From contig NZ_FNII01000006.1 of NCBI RefSeq assembly GCF_900103865.1, forward strand, positions 186,001 through 250,000: a stretch of DNA of 64,000 nt, in the 5' to 3' direction. A program made the translations under genes and the position numbers. Below, piece after piece: positions 37,152 to 46,419 of this stretch; positions within the stretch are counted from its first letter, which is position 1; every line of letters begins with the position of its first letter. The notes beneath the pieces were generated by a model. The model was not told where the DNA came from. It was given only the letters and a program-made list of their open reading frames with translations, and made no database searches. This DNA is from Vreelandella arcis (GTDB lineage Bacteria > Pseudomonadota > Gammaproteobacteria > Pseudomonadales > Halomonadaceae).

Positions 37152-37643
37152 GTGATCGACGCTGACGGCTTTCGCCCCAATGTTGGCATTATTATCGCCA
37201 ACCGCCAGGGGCAGCTGCTATGGGCGCGTCGTGTAGGGCAAAATGCGTGGCAGTTTCCCCAGGGAGGCATTAAAGCAAGCGAGACGCCGCAACAAGCACT
37301 TTTTCGTGAGCTTCACGAAGAAATTGGCCTGACCGCCAATGATGTTGATATTGTCGCCTGCACCCGGGGCTGGCTGCGCTACCGTCTGCCACGACGCATG
37401 ATTCGCACACATTCGCGACCGGTTTGTATCGGCCAAAAGCAGAAGTGGTTTTTACTCGAAATCCGCTGTGAGGAAAGCCGTATCTGTATGACGGCAACGC
37501 CACAACCCGAGTTTGATGGGTGGCGCTGGGTAAGCTACTGGTACCCCCTCGGCCAAGTGGTGCCGTTTAAGCGTGAAGTGTATCGCCGCGCGCTCCGCGA
37601 GCTATCGCCCCGCGTTCAACGACTGGCACTATTCGACGAGTGA
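37152..37643 (+). CDS. rppH: RNA pyrophosphohydrolase RppH (Nudix)
   Basis: Removes pyrophosphate from the 5' end of mRNA and so starts RNase E-dependent decay. 163 residues with the Nudix box [20 protein letters not shown] near residue 38 and [20 protein letters not shown] at the N-terminus. The GTG at 37152 is proposed as start: AAGG lies 8 bases before it and the protein then begins [10 protein letters not shown], like the E. coli MIDDDGYRPN. The ATG at 37146 is the alternative. It is followed by ptsP, the same order as in E. coli. Confidence 0.92.
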   Translation: MIDADGFRPNVGIIIANRQGQLLWARRVGQNAWQFPQGGIKASETPQQALFRELHEEIGLTANDVDIVACTRGWLRYRLPRRMIRTHSRPVCIGQKQKWFLLEIRCEESRICMTATPQPEFDGWRWVSYWYPLGQVVPFKREVYRRALRELSPRVQRLALFDE

Positions 37644-37708
37644 GCCGCAGCGTCCTTCGATAGGGCGGCGGCTGACTGCCCAGGAATTCCTCAGCGAGGC
37701 TTATCACA

Positions 37709-39988
37709 GTGAAAAATAAAACGTCCATGCTTGAGGTGCTGCGACGCGTTATTCAAGAAGTGAATGGCGCACGAAACCTTGATGCCGCCTTGGCCACGAT
37801 GGTGCGCCGCATTCGTAAAGCCATGCAAACCGATGTGTGCTCTTTTTATCTTTACGATAAAGAGCTTGAATCGTTGGTGCTTATGGAAACGATTGGCTTG
37901 CGCACTCAGGCCGTCGGGCAGGTCGTGCTTCCGCTTGGCGAAGGCTTAGTGGGGCTGGTGGCTAAGCGCAGCGAGCCGCTCAATTTGGAAGACGCCCAAT
38001 CGCATCCGCAATTCCGCTATTTTGAAGCCACCGGCGAAGAACGCTACTCAAGCTTTCTGGGTGTGCCGATTATCCATCAGCGTTTAATGCTGGGCGTGCT
38101 GGTCGTTCAGCAAGCCGAAAAACGCCAATACGACGATGAAGACGAAGCGTTTTTGGTCACCATGGCGGCGCAATTGGCCGGCGTGTTGGCGCATGCCTTG
38201 GCGACCGGTAACTTAAACCGCCGTGCGCTTCCCAGCGGGCAGACGATGTTCAAGGGGGTCGCCGCGTCGCCAGGCATGGCGTTGGGGGAAGCGGTGGTGA
38301 TTACCCCGCCGTCGGATCTCAACAGCGTGCCTGACTTGGTTCCCAGCGACGAAGCCTACGAAATCGCACGCCTCAAAGAAGCCATCGGCAAAACCCGCGA
38401 TGAAATCCGCTCGGCGGCCGAGCGCTTGGTTAACCGTATTTCCACCCAGGAGCTGGCGCTGTTTGACGTCTATCAACAAATGCTGGGTGAAGCGGCGCTG
38501 TCAGAAGAAGTTGAAAAACGTATTCGTGAAGGCCAGTGGGCGCCAGGCGCGCTTGCCGATGTGGTGCGCCGTCATGTGCAATACCTAGAGCGCGTGGATG
38601 ATAACTATCTGCGTGAGCGAGCGGCGGATATCCGTGATTTGGGTCGCCGTGTCCTTGCGCACTTACAGGAAGACGCGCCCTCGACGCCGGAAACCTACCC
38701 TGATAATGCCATATTGGTCGGCGATGAAATTAGCGTCGCCATGTTGGGGGAAGTGCCTCGCGACAAATTAAAAGGGCTGGTATCTGTGCGCGGCTCCAGC
38801 ACCTCCCACGTGGCGATTGTGGCCCGCGCGATGGGGATTCCCACTGTGCTGGGGATGGTTGACTTGCCGTTGCCGCGCCTGTCGGGGGCTCCGGTAGTGC
38901 TGGATGGTCATCGGGGGCGGCTGTTTGTTCGCCCGGCCCCCGAGCTAAAAGCGCGCTATGAAAGCCTGATTGCCGAAGAAGAAGCGCTTAGCGAGCTGTT
39001 GTCCCACGAGCAGGATCTGCCTAGCGAGACGCCCGACGGCCACGATATGCCGTTGATGGTCAACACCGGGTTGGCCGTTGATGCGGCGGCGCTGCTCAAA
39101 AGCCGCATCAATGGCGTGGGGCTGTACCGTACCGAAGTGCCGTTTATGATTACCGAGCGCTTCCCCGGCGAGAAAGAACAGACCCGGCTCTACCGTGATC
39201 AGTTGGAGAGTTTCTCGCCACTGCCGGTGGTTATGCGCACGCTGGATATCGGCGGCGACAAGGACTTGCCGTATTTCCCAATCGAAGAAGCCAACCCGTT
39301 TTTAGGCTGGCGTGGGATGCGAGTCACCCTGGATCATCCGGAAGTCTTGATGGTTCAGCTGCGAGCCATGTTGAAAGCATCACAAGAGCTCGACAACCTG
39401 TATGTGCTGTTCCCCATGATTACCAATGTGGAGGAGGTCGACGAAGCGCTTAGGCTGTTGGATCGCGCCATTCTGGAATTAGGCGAAGAAGGCATTGAGG
39501 TAGAGCGCCCCAAGGTCGGGGTGATGATCGAGGTGCCGGCGACCATTTATCAGATGGACGCCTTGGCTAAGCGGGTGGACTTTTTCTCGGTGGGCAGTAA
39601 TGACCTAACCCAATATCTACTGGCGGTCGACCGCAATAATCCTCGGGTGTCTAGCCTTTACGATGCGCTGCATCCTGCGTTACTGGGCGCGCTTTATGAG
39701 CTTGCCCAGGATGCGACACGGCTGAAAAAGCCCATCTCGTTATGCGGCGAGTTGGCGGGCGACCCCTCGGGTGCGCTTCTGCTAATGGCGATGGGCTTTA
39801 CCAGTCTTTCGATGAATGCGCCCAGCCTGCCCAAAGTGCGCGCTGCGATTCGCCGCGTCACGCTAAAGGATGCTCAGCAGTTGCTGTCGGAAGTAATGCT
39901 GTTGGATACGCCTGCCCAGGTGCATATGCATCTTGATAAACGTATGGACGACTGGCAGCTTTCCCACTTGCTGCCTCCGCGAGACTAG
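37709..39988 (+). CDS. ptsP: PEP-protein phosphotransferase PtsP (enzyme I-Ntr)
   Basis: First enzyme of the nitrogen-related phosphotransferase chain; it takes phosphate from PEP and passes it to NPr. 759 residues: N-terminal GAF domain (about 15-165), EI domain starting near 175 (FKGVAASPGMALGEAVV), the phosphorylated histidine in GSSTSHVAIVARAMGIPTV near 363, and the PEP-binding barrel with VGLYRTEVPFMITERFPGE near 470 and SVGSNDLTQYLLAVDRN near 627. GTG start with GAGG upstream. The GAF domain is a likely site for sensing nitrogen state. Neighbour rppH matches E. coli. Confidence 0.95.
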   Translation: MKNKTSMLEVLRRVIQEVNGARNLDAALATMVRRIRKAMQTDVCSFYLYDKELESLVLMETIGLRTQAVGQVVLPLGEGLVGLVAKRSEPLNLEDAQSHPQFRYFEATGEERYSSFLGVPIIHQRLMLGVLVVQQAEKRQYDDEDEAFLVTMAAQLAGVLAHALATGNLNRRALPSGQTMFKGVAASPGMALGEAVVITPPSDLNSVPDLVPSDEAYEIARLKEAIGKTRDEIRSAAERLVNRISTQELALFDVYQQMLGEAALSEEVEKRIREGQWAPGALADVVRRHVQYLERVDDNYLRERAADIRDLGRRVLAHLQEDAPSTPETYPDNAILVGDEISVAMLGEVPRDKLKGLVSVRGSSTSHVAIVARAMGIPTVLGMVDLPLPRLSGAPVVLDGHRGRLFVRPAPELKARYESLIAEEEALSELLSHEQDLPSETPDGHDMPLMVNTGLAVDAAALLKSRINGVGLYRTEVPFMITERFPGEKEQTRLYRDQLESFSPLPVVMRTLDIGGDKDLPYFPIEEANPFLGWRGMRVTLDHPEVLMVQLRAMLKASQELDNLYVLFPMITNVEEVDEALRLLDRAILELGEEGIEVERPKVGVMIEVPATIYQMDALAKRVDFFSVGSNDLTQYLLAVDRNNPRVSSLYDALHPALLGALYELAQDATRLKKPISLCGELAGDPSGALLLMAMGFTSLSMNAPSLPKVRAAIRRVTLKDAQQLLSEVMLLDTPAQVHMHLDKRMDDWQLSHLLPPRD

Positions 39989-40015
39989 CCTCTTATCTAG
40001 TTAGTCCTCTTCCGC

Positions 40016-40786
40016 TCACCGCTCGCAGCGAACGTTGAGCGTGTTCTCGCCTTCAAATGCGCCCCACGGCCCATATCGCTGTTCGGTTAACGAAACGTCG
40101 CCATTGTCAGCAAGCGATAGCCAGGTGGTGGCACGTGTGCCATAGCGCTCGCCAACGATAAACGCTGCGGATAGCTGGCGTTCAAGCTCAAGCCCTACGC
40201 CGGTGTCCGGTAGTGCCGATCTAGGGGCTGTTTGAGGGTCATGGAAGGCGGATAACACTTTGCCGGGGAAGTGTGCTGGGCTCACCTGCTCAAGCACTCT
40301 GGTCACCGACGTTAGCTTCGGCCATGGGGTGTTCAGCGCCGCATTCGACAATCCGTGAACCCCTGGAGAGACTTGGCACAGCGACAGCTGCTCAGAGCCG
40401 CGATGCAAATACCAAAGTTGGCTGGGCGTGGCAACCAGCAAATTGAACCCGGCGTAGTCAGCCGCAGCACCGTCAGCTAAGTTGCCCAACCAAGCCGCAA
40501 TATCGTCGCACTCCAACGCCTGGCTAACCAAATGCCCTCGACTGGGAGCGCCTTCGGGGGGCGTTAAGGCGGGGTCGCGGACATTGGTGAGCGCGGCGAC
40601 CCGTCCCTGGTGATTGGCTGCGAGCCAACTTCCTCCCGCTTCCAGGTCGCGTCCGCCTACCAGTGACGGGTGATCCGGCCATTGAGCCAGGGGGGCGGTG
40701 GGGCGGGCGTGAAATTCATCGCGGTTGCCAATCAACTGTAAGGGCGTTGCCGTTCCAGGCCGCCAATTAAAAGCGATTAAACACAT
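40016..40786 (-). CDS. NRDE family protein (TANGO2-like)
   Basis: Member of the NRDE/TANGO2 family, 256 residues, named for the motif seen here as IGNRDEFHARPTAPLAQWPD near residue 22. It begins MCLIAFNWRPG, with a cysteine at position 2 that would become N-terminal after methionine removal, as in Ntn hydrolases. GLSNAALNTPWPKL near 145 is another conserved segment. The function in bacteria is not established; a role in heme handling has been proposed for the animal relative. It faces away from the receiver-protein gene. Confidence 0.85.
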   Translation of the reverse strand: MCLIAFNWRPGTATPLQLIGNRDEFHARPTAPLAQWPDHPSLVGGRDLEAGGSWLAANHQGRVAALTNVRDPALTPPEGAPSRGHLVSQALECDDIAAWLGNLADGAAADYAGFNLLVATPSQLWYLHRGSEQLSLCQVSPGVHGLSNAALNTPWPKLTSVTRVLEQVSPAHFPGKVLSAFHDPQTAPRSALPDTGVGLELERQLSAAFIVGERYGTRATTWLSLADNGDVSLTEQRYGPWGAFEGENTLNVRCER

Positions 40787-40989
40787 GGGCTCTCATTGTG
40801 TGATGGGTACTGAATGGTGAAGTGGATCGTCACGCTAACACGCAGACCGTGCATGACACTCCTCGCGTGTCGACGTACACTTAAAGCCTTTTGATTCCTA
40901 CAATAACCCAAGTTTGTGTAATAAATGCGTTGCCCGTTGGGAATACGCATCAGCTTGTGTCGATTGGCCAGCAAGGAAGACGCTATTTT

Positions 40990-42162
40990 ATGCAACGTAG
41001 CCCGCGGGAACATTTCTGGAATACGCTGATCTGGCCGTTGCTATGGCCATTACTATTGGTGCAGGCCGCCTTAGTGGCGCTTTGTGTGTTGGTTATTTGG
41101 CTGCTGGGGTGGATGTCTCCCGGCTATGCTTCATGGAGCGCCACGCTATGGTTGATGCTGGCGCTGTTGGTGGGCAGTTGCTTGAATGTCGCGGCGTTTT
41201 TGATGCTGGTGAGAACCCGCGCCAAACACAAAGAAACGCGCCTTATGCAGCAGTTGGTCGAGCTTGAACGACATACCCAAACGCTGGCTAATCAGCAAGC
41301 GGTGACCCCCTCTGACCAAGCGCCTGCGCAGGGTGACCTGTCTGCCGTACTGCCAATCGCACGTCTCGCCCAAGCCAATCGAGTGTTATCCAGCGTGGCA
41401 ACGTCAATGACCGAGCATTCGCCCCCGCCGCTCACCTCACAAAGCGCTGACGACGATGCCAAAAGGCTACTCGATGACCTGCATTATGAGCAGCAACAGG
41501 TAAGGCAGTTGTTGGCGGGGCGTGACCGCGCCCGGGAAGAGTCGCGCTTAAAGTCGGAGTACCTGGGCTTGCTTCAGCGTGAGGCTGACGGATTATTTGA
41601 TCATTTAAACGAGCAGTTAACCACCCAGGTCAGTGAAGATTGCCGTGCCAACATCCTCGAAGTGCGCGAGCGGGTGGCCGATATTCGCGCCTTGCTGATG
41701 AACCTTGTTGAACATCGCGACGTGAAAACCGAGGACAGCGCTGGCGCAGTGCCAGTGACGTCAGCGCTACGCGTGTTGGTGGTTGACGATGGCCCTGTGA
41801 ATCTCATGCTGGCGCGCCAGATGCTCGAAAATCAAGGCTTATACGTCGAAGGGGTGAGCAGCGGCGAACAGGCGCTAGAGCGTCAGCAACAAAGCTTTTT
41901 TGATCTCGTGTTCATGGATATTTTTATGCCTACGATAAGCGGGCTGGAAACCACTCGCCGCTGGCGCGAGGTCGAAGCTACTCAAGGCGGGCGCAAGAGC
42001 GTTCTCGTCGCTCTCACGGCGAATGCCGATAACACGGGGCGTGAAGAATGTCTGTCCGCCGGGCTTGATGACCTGCTGACCAAGCCTTACCAACCTGAAG
42101 CTTTGCTGGGTGTTATTAACACGTGGTTTCCCGGCACTGTTGGAGCGGCGTCTGACCAATGA
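40990..42162 (+). CDS. Membrane-anchored response-regulator receiver protein without kinase
   Basis: A 390-residue protein with two hydrophobic helices near the N-terminus (about residues 12-42 and 47-70), a glutamine- and arginine-rich, probably coiled-coil middle, and a C-terminal receiver domain (about 270-383). Receiver residues are present: VVDDGPVNLMLARQML, the phospho-acceptor aspartate in LVFMDIFMPTISG and the lysine in LTKPYQPEAL. No histidine kinase or ATPase domain is found, so it looks like a hybrid kinase that lost its catalytic part. AAGGAAG precedes the ATG at 40990, preferred to an upstream frame start at 40891. It overlaps the TSUP gene by four bases. Confidence 0.75.
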   Translation: MQRSPREHFWNTLIWPLLWPLLLVQAALVALCVLVIWLLGWMSPGYASWSATLWLMLALLVGSCLNVAAFLMLVRTRAKHKETRLMQQLVELERHTQTLANQQAVTPSDQAPAQGDLSAVLPIARLAQANRVLSSVATSMTEHSPPPLTSQSADDDAKRLLDDLHYEQQQVRQLLAGRDRAREESRLKSEYLGLLQREADGLFDHLNEQLTTQVSEDCRANILEVRERVADIRALLMNLVEHRDVKTEDSAGAVPVTSALRVLVVDDGPVNLMLARQMLENQGLYVEGVSSGEQALERQQQSFFDLVFMDIFMPTISGLETTRRWREVEATQGGRKSVLVALTANADNTGREECLSAGLDDLLTKPYQPEALLGVINTWFPGTVGAASDQ

Positions 42163-42962
42163 ATGTGTTGGCGGTGACGCTTCTCGGTTATCTAATGCTC
42201 GGTGCTGTGGCCGGTACGCTGGCTGGCCTTTTGGGGGTCGGGGGCGGTTTAATTATCGTGCCGGCGTTGGTGGCGGTGTTTACCTTTCAAGGGATATCCC
42301 CTGAGGTAGTGATGCACCTGGCCATCGGCACCTCGCTGGCCACCATTGTGGTCACCGGGTCTTCTTCCGCGCTGGGGCATTGGCGGCGAGGCAGTGTTCA
42401 ATGGCCTTGGTTCGCCGCCTTGCTTCCGGGGTTAATGGCCGGCGCGATTATCGGCGTTTTGGTAGCCGGGCAGTTAACAGGGCCGCTGTTGGGCACGCTA
42501 TTTGGCCTCTTTGTCCTGGCGATTGCCGCCAAAATGGCGTTCGGTTTTAGCCCGGTGATCCAGCGCGACAGCCAACCCTCCCCGTATGCCATGGCGCTAG
42601 CCGGGAGTGTTATTGGCGGCGTGTCAGCGTTTTTCGGGATTGGCGGGGCCACCATGGCGGTGCCTTGGCTTTCGCGCTGTGGTGCCAGCTTAACCCAGGC
42701 GGTGGGCACCTCGGCCGCCTGCGGCGTGCCCATCGCGGTGCTTGGTGCGCTCACCTTCATCGTGATGGGGTGGGGGAATCCGCAGCTGCCTTCCTGGGCC
42801 ACCGGTTACGTGATGTGGCCGGCCTTTATCATGATTGTTATAACGAGCATTCCCTTCGCGCATTTGGGCGTTCGTTGGGCGCACCGGTTACCCAGCCACG
42901 TATTGCGCTGGGCATTTGCAGCGCTACTCACCGCCGTAGGGCTGAAGTTTTTGTTGAGCTAA
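42159..42962 (+). CDS. TSUP family permease (TauE/SafE type)
   Basis: Inner-membrane protein of 267 residues with about eight hydrophobic helices, in the sulfite/sulfonate exporter TauE/SafE family. Two family repeats show: GTLAGLLGVGGGLIIVPALV near residue 20 and GGVSAFFGIGGATMAVPWLS near 153. It is coupled to the receiver-protein gene by an ATGA overlap and followed 52 bases later by lgt. The transported compound (a sulfur oxyanion or organic anion) is not known. Confidence 0.87.
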   Translation: MNVLAVTLLGYLMLGAVAGTLAGLLGVGGGLIIVPALVAVFTFQGISPEVVMHLAIGTSLATIVVTGSSSALGHWRRGSVQWPWFAALLPGLMAGAIIGVLVAGQLTGPLLGTLFGLFVLAIAAKMAFGFSPVIQRDSQPSPYAMALAGSVIGGVSAFFGIGGATMAVPWLSRCGASLTQAVGTSAACGVPIAVLGALTFIVMGWGNPQLPSWATGYVMWPAFIMIVITSIPFAHLGVRWAHRLPSHVLRWAFAALLTAVGLKFLLS

Positions 42963-43014
42963 TATGGCTAACGTATCAAGACACTCCCACTGACATATCA
43001 AGCAGAGAGCGTAG

Positions 43015-43806
43015 ATGATTAATTATTCGACAATTGACCCCGTTGCCATTGCCATTGGACCGTTGCAAGTTCATTGGTATGGGTTGATGTACGTGGTGGG
43101 GTTTGTCGCCGCCTGGTGGCTAGGCTGCCGGCGAGCGGCGCGGATTGGTTTAACCCGGGACGATATTGGCGATTTGCTGTTTTACGCAGCCATAGGGGTC
43201 GTAGCAGGCGGGCGTTTAGGCTATGCCTTGTTTTACGGACTAGACCAATGGTTTGCCGACCCGCTATGGGTGTTTAAGGTCTGGGATGGCGGCATGAGCT
43301 TTCACGGCGGCCTGATCGGGGTATTTATCGCTGCTTGGTTATTTGCTCGGCGCAAGCAGCTCGCCATACTCACGCTAACCGATTTTATTGCCCCGCTGGC
43401 CCCCATTGGGTTAGGCGCCGGCCGTATCGGCAATTTTATTAATCATGAGTTGCCTGGCCGTGTTACCTCGCTACCTTGGGGTATGCCATACCCTGGTATG
43501 GGGCCGGAGCCGCGCCACCCGTCTGCCCTTTACGAAGCGTTGCTCGAAGGCCTGGTGTTGTTCTGCATTATGTGGTGGGCATCCGCCGAGCCTAAGGCGC
43601 GTGGCTTTTTGTCAGGCCTCTTCTTGATTAGCTACGGTGTCTTCCGCTTCGTGGTGGAGTTTTTCCGCATGCCCGACGCCCATATCGGCTTTATCGCCTT
43701 TGGTTGGGTGACCATGGGGATGGTCTTGACGCTGCCCATGATTGCGCTGGGGGCCGTGATGATCGCATGGTCGCGTCACCAGCCGGTGGATGCCAAGCGG
43801 GCTTAA
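43015..43806 (+). CDS. lgt: Prolipoprotein diacylglyceryl transferase
   Basis: Inner-membrane enzyme that moves diacylglyceryl from phosphatidylglycerol to the cysteine of prolipoproteins, the first step of lipoprotein maturation. 263 residues with seven membrane helices. Conserved parts: IAIGPLQVHWYGLMYVVGF near residue 12, the HGGLIGVF segment near 98, and the Lgt signature GAGRIGNFINHELPGRV near 132. RHPSALYEALLEG follows near 164. The order lgt-thyA is the same as in E. coli. Confidence 0.95.
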   Translation: MINYSTIDPVAIAIGPLQVHWYGLMYVVGFVAAWWLGCRRAARIGLTRDDIGDLLFYAAIGVVAGGRLGYALFYGLDQWFADPLWVFKVWDGGMSFHGGLIGVFIAAWLFARRKQLAILTLTDFIAPLAPIGLGAGRIGNFINHELPGRVTSLPWGMPYPGMGPEPRHPSALYEALLEGLVLFCIMWWASAEPKARGFLSGLFLISYGVFRFVVEFFRMPDAHIGFIAFGWVTMGMVLTLPMIALGAVMIAWSRHQPVDAKRA

Positions 43807-43894
43807 GCGCCCGCGATTTCGGGTGTTTCATTGCCCGCTGAGGCCTTGCGGCCTAGAATAGTTCGCTATATTGCCCCTTTACTCTGGAAATGCT

Positions 43895-44749
43895 GTGACT
43901 GCTACAACGCCTGTACCAGATGCCTCCGTATCCGCGAATGCCTTGCCCGCGCTAGAGCAGCCTTATTTAGATTTAATGCGCTTGGTGTTGGATCAAGGGA
44001 CTGACCGCCATGATCGAACGGGCGTGGGAACACGCTCGGTGTTTGGTCATCAAATGCGCTTTGATTTGTCGCGCGGGTTTCCGCTGTTAACCACCAAAAA
44101 ACTGCACCTGCGGTCGATTATTCACGAGCTGCTATGGTTTTTGAAAGGTGATACCAATATCGCCTATTTAAAAGACAATGGCGTGCGTATCTGGGACGAC
44201 TGGGCGGATGAAAACGGCGATTTAGGGCCGGTATACGGTTACCAGTGGCGTAGCTGGCCCGATCCCAAAGGCGGCAGCGTCGACCAAATCGCCAATGTGC
44301 TGGAACAGATTCGCACCTCGCCCCAGTCGCGCCGACTGGTGGTCTCGGCCTGGAACCCAGCCCAGGTAGACGATATGCAACTGCCGCCGTGCCATTGCCT
44401 GTTTCAGTTTTACGTGGCCAACGGTCGGCTTTCCTGTCAGCTGTACCAACGCAGCGCTGATATTTTCCTGGGCGTGCCGTTTAATATCGCCAGCTACGCC
44501 TTGCTGTTGAGTATGGTTGCTCAGGTGACCGGTCTAAAGCCTGGTGAGTTTATTCATACCCTGGGTGATGCCCATCTCTACAGCAATCATCTAGAGCAGG
44601 CTCAGCAACAGCTTAGCCGCACGCCCAACGCGCCGCCCGCATTGAAGCTGAACCCTGAGGTTAATAACCTCTTTGACTTCAAGTTTGACGACATCGAGAT
44701 AGCGGATTACCACCCCCACCCGCACATCAAAGCCGAGGTGGCGGTATGA
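43895..44749 (+). CDS. thyA: Thymidylate synthase
   Basis: Makes dTMP from dUMP using methylene-tetrahydrofolate, which becomes dihydrofolate. 284 residues if the GTG at 43895 is used; GGAAA lies just upstream, and the earlier TTG at 43871 has no site. Motifs: [19 protein letters not shown] near residue 41, [20 protein letters not shown] near 98, and the catalytic cysteine in [20 protein letters not shown] near 165. The short alanine/proline-rich N-terminal extension is unlike E. coli ThyA. It overlaps folA by four bases, joining dihydrofolate production and its reduction. Confidence 0.95.
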   Translation: MTATTPVPDASVSANALPALEQPYLDLMRLVLDQGTDRHDRTGVGTRSVFGHQMRFDLSRGFPLLTTKKLHLRSIIHELLWFLKGDTNIAYLKDNGVRIWDDWADENGDLGPVYGYQWRSWPDPKGGSVDQIANVLEQIRTSPQSRRLVVSAWNPAQVDDMQLPPCHCLFQFYVANGRLSCQLYQRSADIFLGVPFNIASYALLLSMVAQVTGLKPGEFIHTLGDAHLYSNHLEQAQQQLSRTPNAPPALKLNPEVNNLFDFKFDDIEIADYHPHPHIKAEVAV

Positions 44750-45297
44750 GTCAGGGATCCTCTCAGCTCAACCCCCAGTTCGACCCGCTAGTGCCGGTTG
44801 CCATGATTGTGGCAATGGCCAAAAACCGCGTGATTGGGGTAGAGGGGCAACTGCCCTGGTATTTACCCGAAGATCTCAAGTTCTTTAAACGCATGACCCA
44901 AGCCAAGCCGTTGGTGATGGGGCGTAAAACCTTTGCCTCGATCGGTAAGCCGTTGCCCAATCGGTTGAATATTGTGGTCACCCGGCAAAGCGACTTTACC
45001 CATGAGGGCGTCAGGGTGTGCCACGACCTGCCTGAGGCACTGGCACTCGCCGACCAACAAGCCACCATTGAAGCGGCCGAAGAGATTATGGTGATGGGCG
45101 GGGGTGAAATATATCGCCAAGCGATGCCGTATGCGACGCGTCTCTATGTAACGGAAGTTGACATCGAGGTGGACGGTGATGCGTACTTTCCCTCATTAGA
45201 CCCGAACGAGTGGCGTGAAACGCAGCGCGTGGCCGGGGAGCCTAATGAACAGCAGCCCCCTTATGCATTTGTTACTTACGAGCGTGTGGAGGCTTAG
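44746..45297 (+). CDS. folA: Dihydrofolate reductase
   Basis: Reduces dihydrofolate to tetrahydrofolate with NADPH. 183 residues with [20 protein letters not shown] near residue 20, [20 protein letters not shown] near 39, [13 protein letters not shown] near 60 and [20 protein letters not shown] near 118. The catalytic acidic residue is in the [10 protein letters not shown] segment. It starts inside the end of thyA (ATGA), so both are made from one mRNA. Confidence 0.95.
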   Translation: MSQGSSQLNPQFDPLVPVAMIVAMAKNRVIGVEGQLPWYLPEDLKFFKRMTQAKPLVMGRKTFASIGKPLPNRLNIVVTRQSDFTHEGVRVCHDLPEALALADQQATIEAAEEIMVMGGGEIYRQAMPYATRLYVTEVDIEVDGDAYFPSLDPNEWRETQRVAGEPNEQQPPYAFVTYERVEA

Positions 45298-45318
45298 GCC
45301 CGCAAAGGAGAGCCTTGG

Positions 45319-46158
45319 ATGTCGGTAAGCACCGAGCAGTTATTAGATAACCTGGAACAGCGCTGGGTGCTTATGCGTGCCGAGCTAGATAAGCTGCGCA
45401 AAGAAAACGCCGAGCTAAAGCGGCAGCTTGACCAAGCGCATGGGTCGGTGCCGGAACCGGTGCCGGAAACGGACGACCCAGACGTGGTAGAAAGTGACGT
45501 GGTAGTAAAGGACGTCCAAGAAACGAACGTTGAAGAAAAAAGCGTCGAAGAAAAGAACGTCGCAGCAAAGACGACTGACGCAGAAGAGACCGCCGAAGAG
45601 ACAAAAACTGAGCCTGCACCCACGGCGGCCTCGCCAGCGGATGAGCCGGCCTCCGAGGCGGTAGACGCCGAGCCGCCGTCGCCCCATGCGCTGCTGGCGC
45701 AATGGTACCAGCGCTACCCCAAGGCCTTCTTCAAGGGCCATACCCAGCCGCTGAAGGTCGGCATTCACCACGACCTGGCCGAGCACGAGCCCTGGTCTGG
45801 TAAGCTTATTCGCAGGGCGCTGGCCAACTACGTCAATTTGCCGCGTTATATAAAGTCGGTGCGCGAAGGTGTTGTGCGTATTGACTTGGAAGGCAACGAC
45901 GCCGGCGTCGTCGATGCCGAGGCCGCCCGACATGCGGCTGAAAAGCGTACCCAGCAGGCGTCTGCCTCACCCAGCGAAAGGCCTCAAGAGACGAAAAACC
46001 CAAAAGCGCGCGGTAAAACACCCAAGCGCACAAAAAAAATCGCCTCAAAGGAGGGTGACAAAGCACAAAACACCCCTTCAACCAGCGATTCGCCGCAAAA
46101 AAAACTTAGCCTAGAAGATAAGTTGCTGGGCTTGCAGCAAAAATTTCAAAGCCGCTAA
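45319..46158 (+). CDS. ProQ/FinO domain RNA-binding protein
   Basis: RNA chaperone-like protein of 279 residues. The FinO/ProQ domain is in the middle (about 115-190) with LLAQWYQRYPKAFFKGHTQP and PLKVGIHHDLAEH, LIRRALANYVNLPRYIKSV. It is preceded by a short coiled coil (residues 5-40) and a low-complexity acidic linker rich in VEE/NVEEKS-like repeats, and followed by a basic tail rich in K, R and Q. The layout differs from E. coli ProQ, where the domain is N-terminal. GGAGAG before the ATG. It is 21 bases after folA and may share its transcript. RNA targets unknown. Confidence 0.87.
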   Translation: MSVSTEQLLDNLEQRWVLMRAELDKLRKENAELKRQLDQAHGSVPEPVPETDDPDVVESDVVVKDVQETNVEEKSVEEKNVAAKTTDAEETAEETKTEPAPTAASPADEPASEAVDAEPPSPHALLAQWYQRYPKAFFKGHTQPLKVGIHHDLAEHEPWSGKLIRRALANYVNLPRYIKSVREGVVRIDLEGNDAGVVDAEAARHAAEKRTQQASASPSERPQETKNPKARGKTPKRTKKIASKEGDKAQNTPSTSDSPQKKLSLEDKLLGLQQKFQSR

Positions 46159-46419
46159 GACTGGCGACAATGGGCTTTGTTCCACAAAAAAACGCAAATA
46201 ATAAAAAAACAGTGTTTTTTTCTATTGCGTTCCTCCGAATCCCAGTATAGTCTTTGCCTTGCGAGCATTGGACTATAACAAGGTTTTGTTGAGGAAATGC
46301 CGCATTGTACCGCTTGTTAATCAAGCGAAAAATGAAAAGAGCATACCCACAGAGCCGACTGTCGACCTTAGGTCGAACAGAAACGATCAAAACAGTAAGC
46401 TAGTTAAGGAACCTACATC

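Noticed and set aside
46200..46280. Sigma-70 promoter of the porin gene
   Set aside because: TATAGT and TATAAC boxes are present, but the possible -35 boxes are only 14 or 15 bases away, so no pair was good enough to list.
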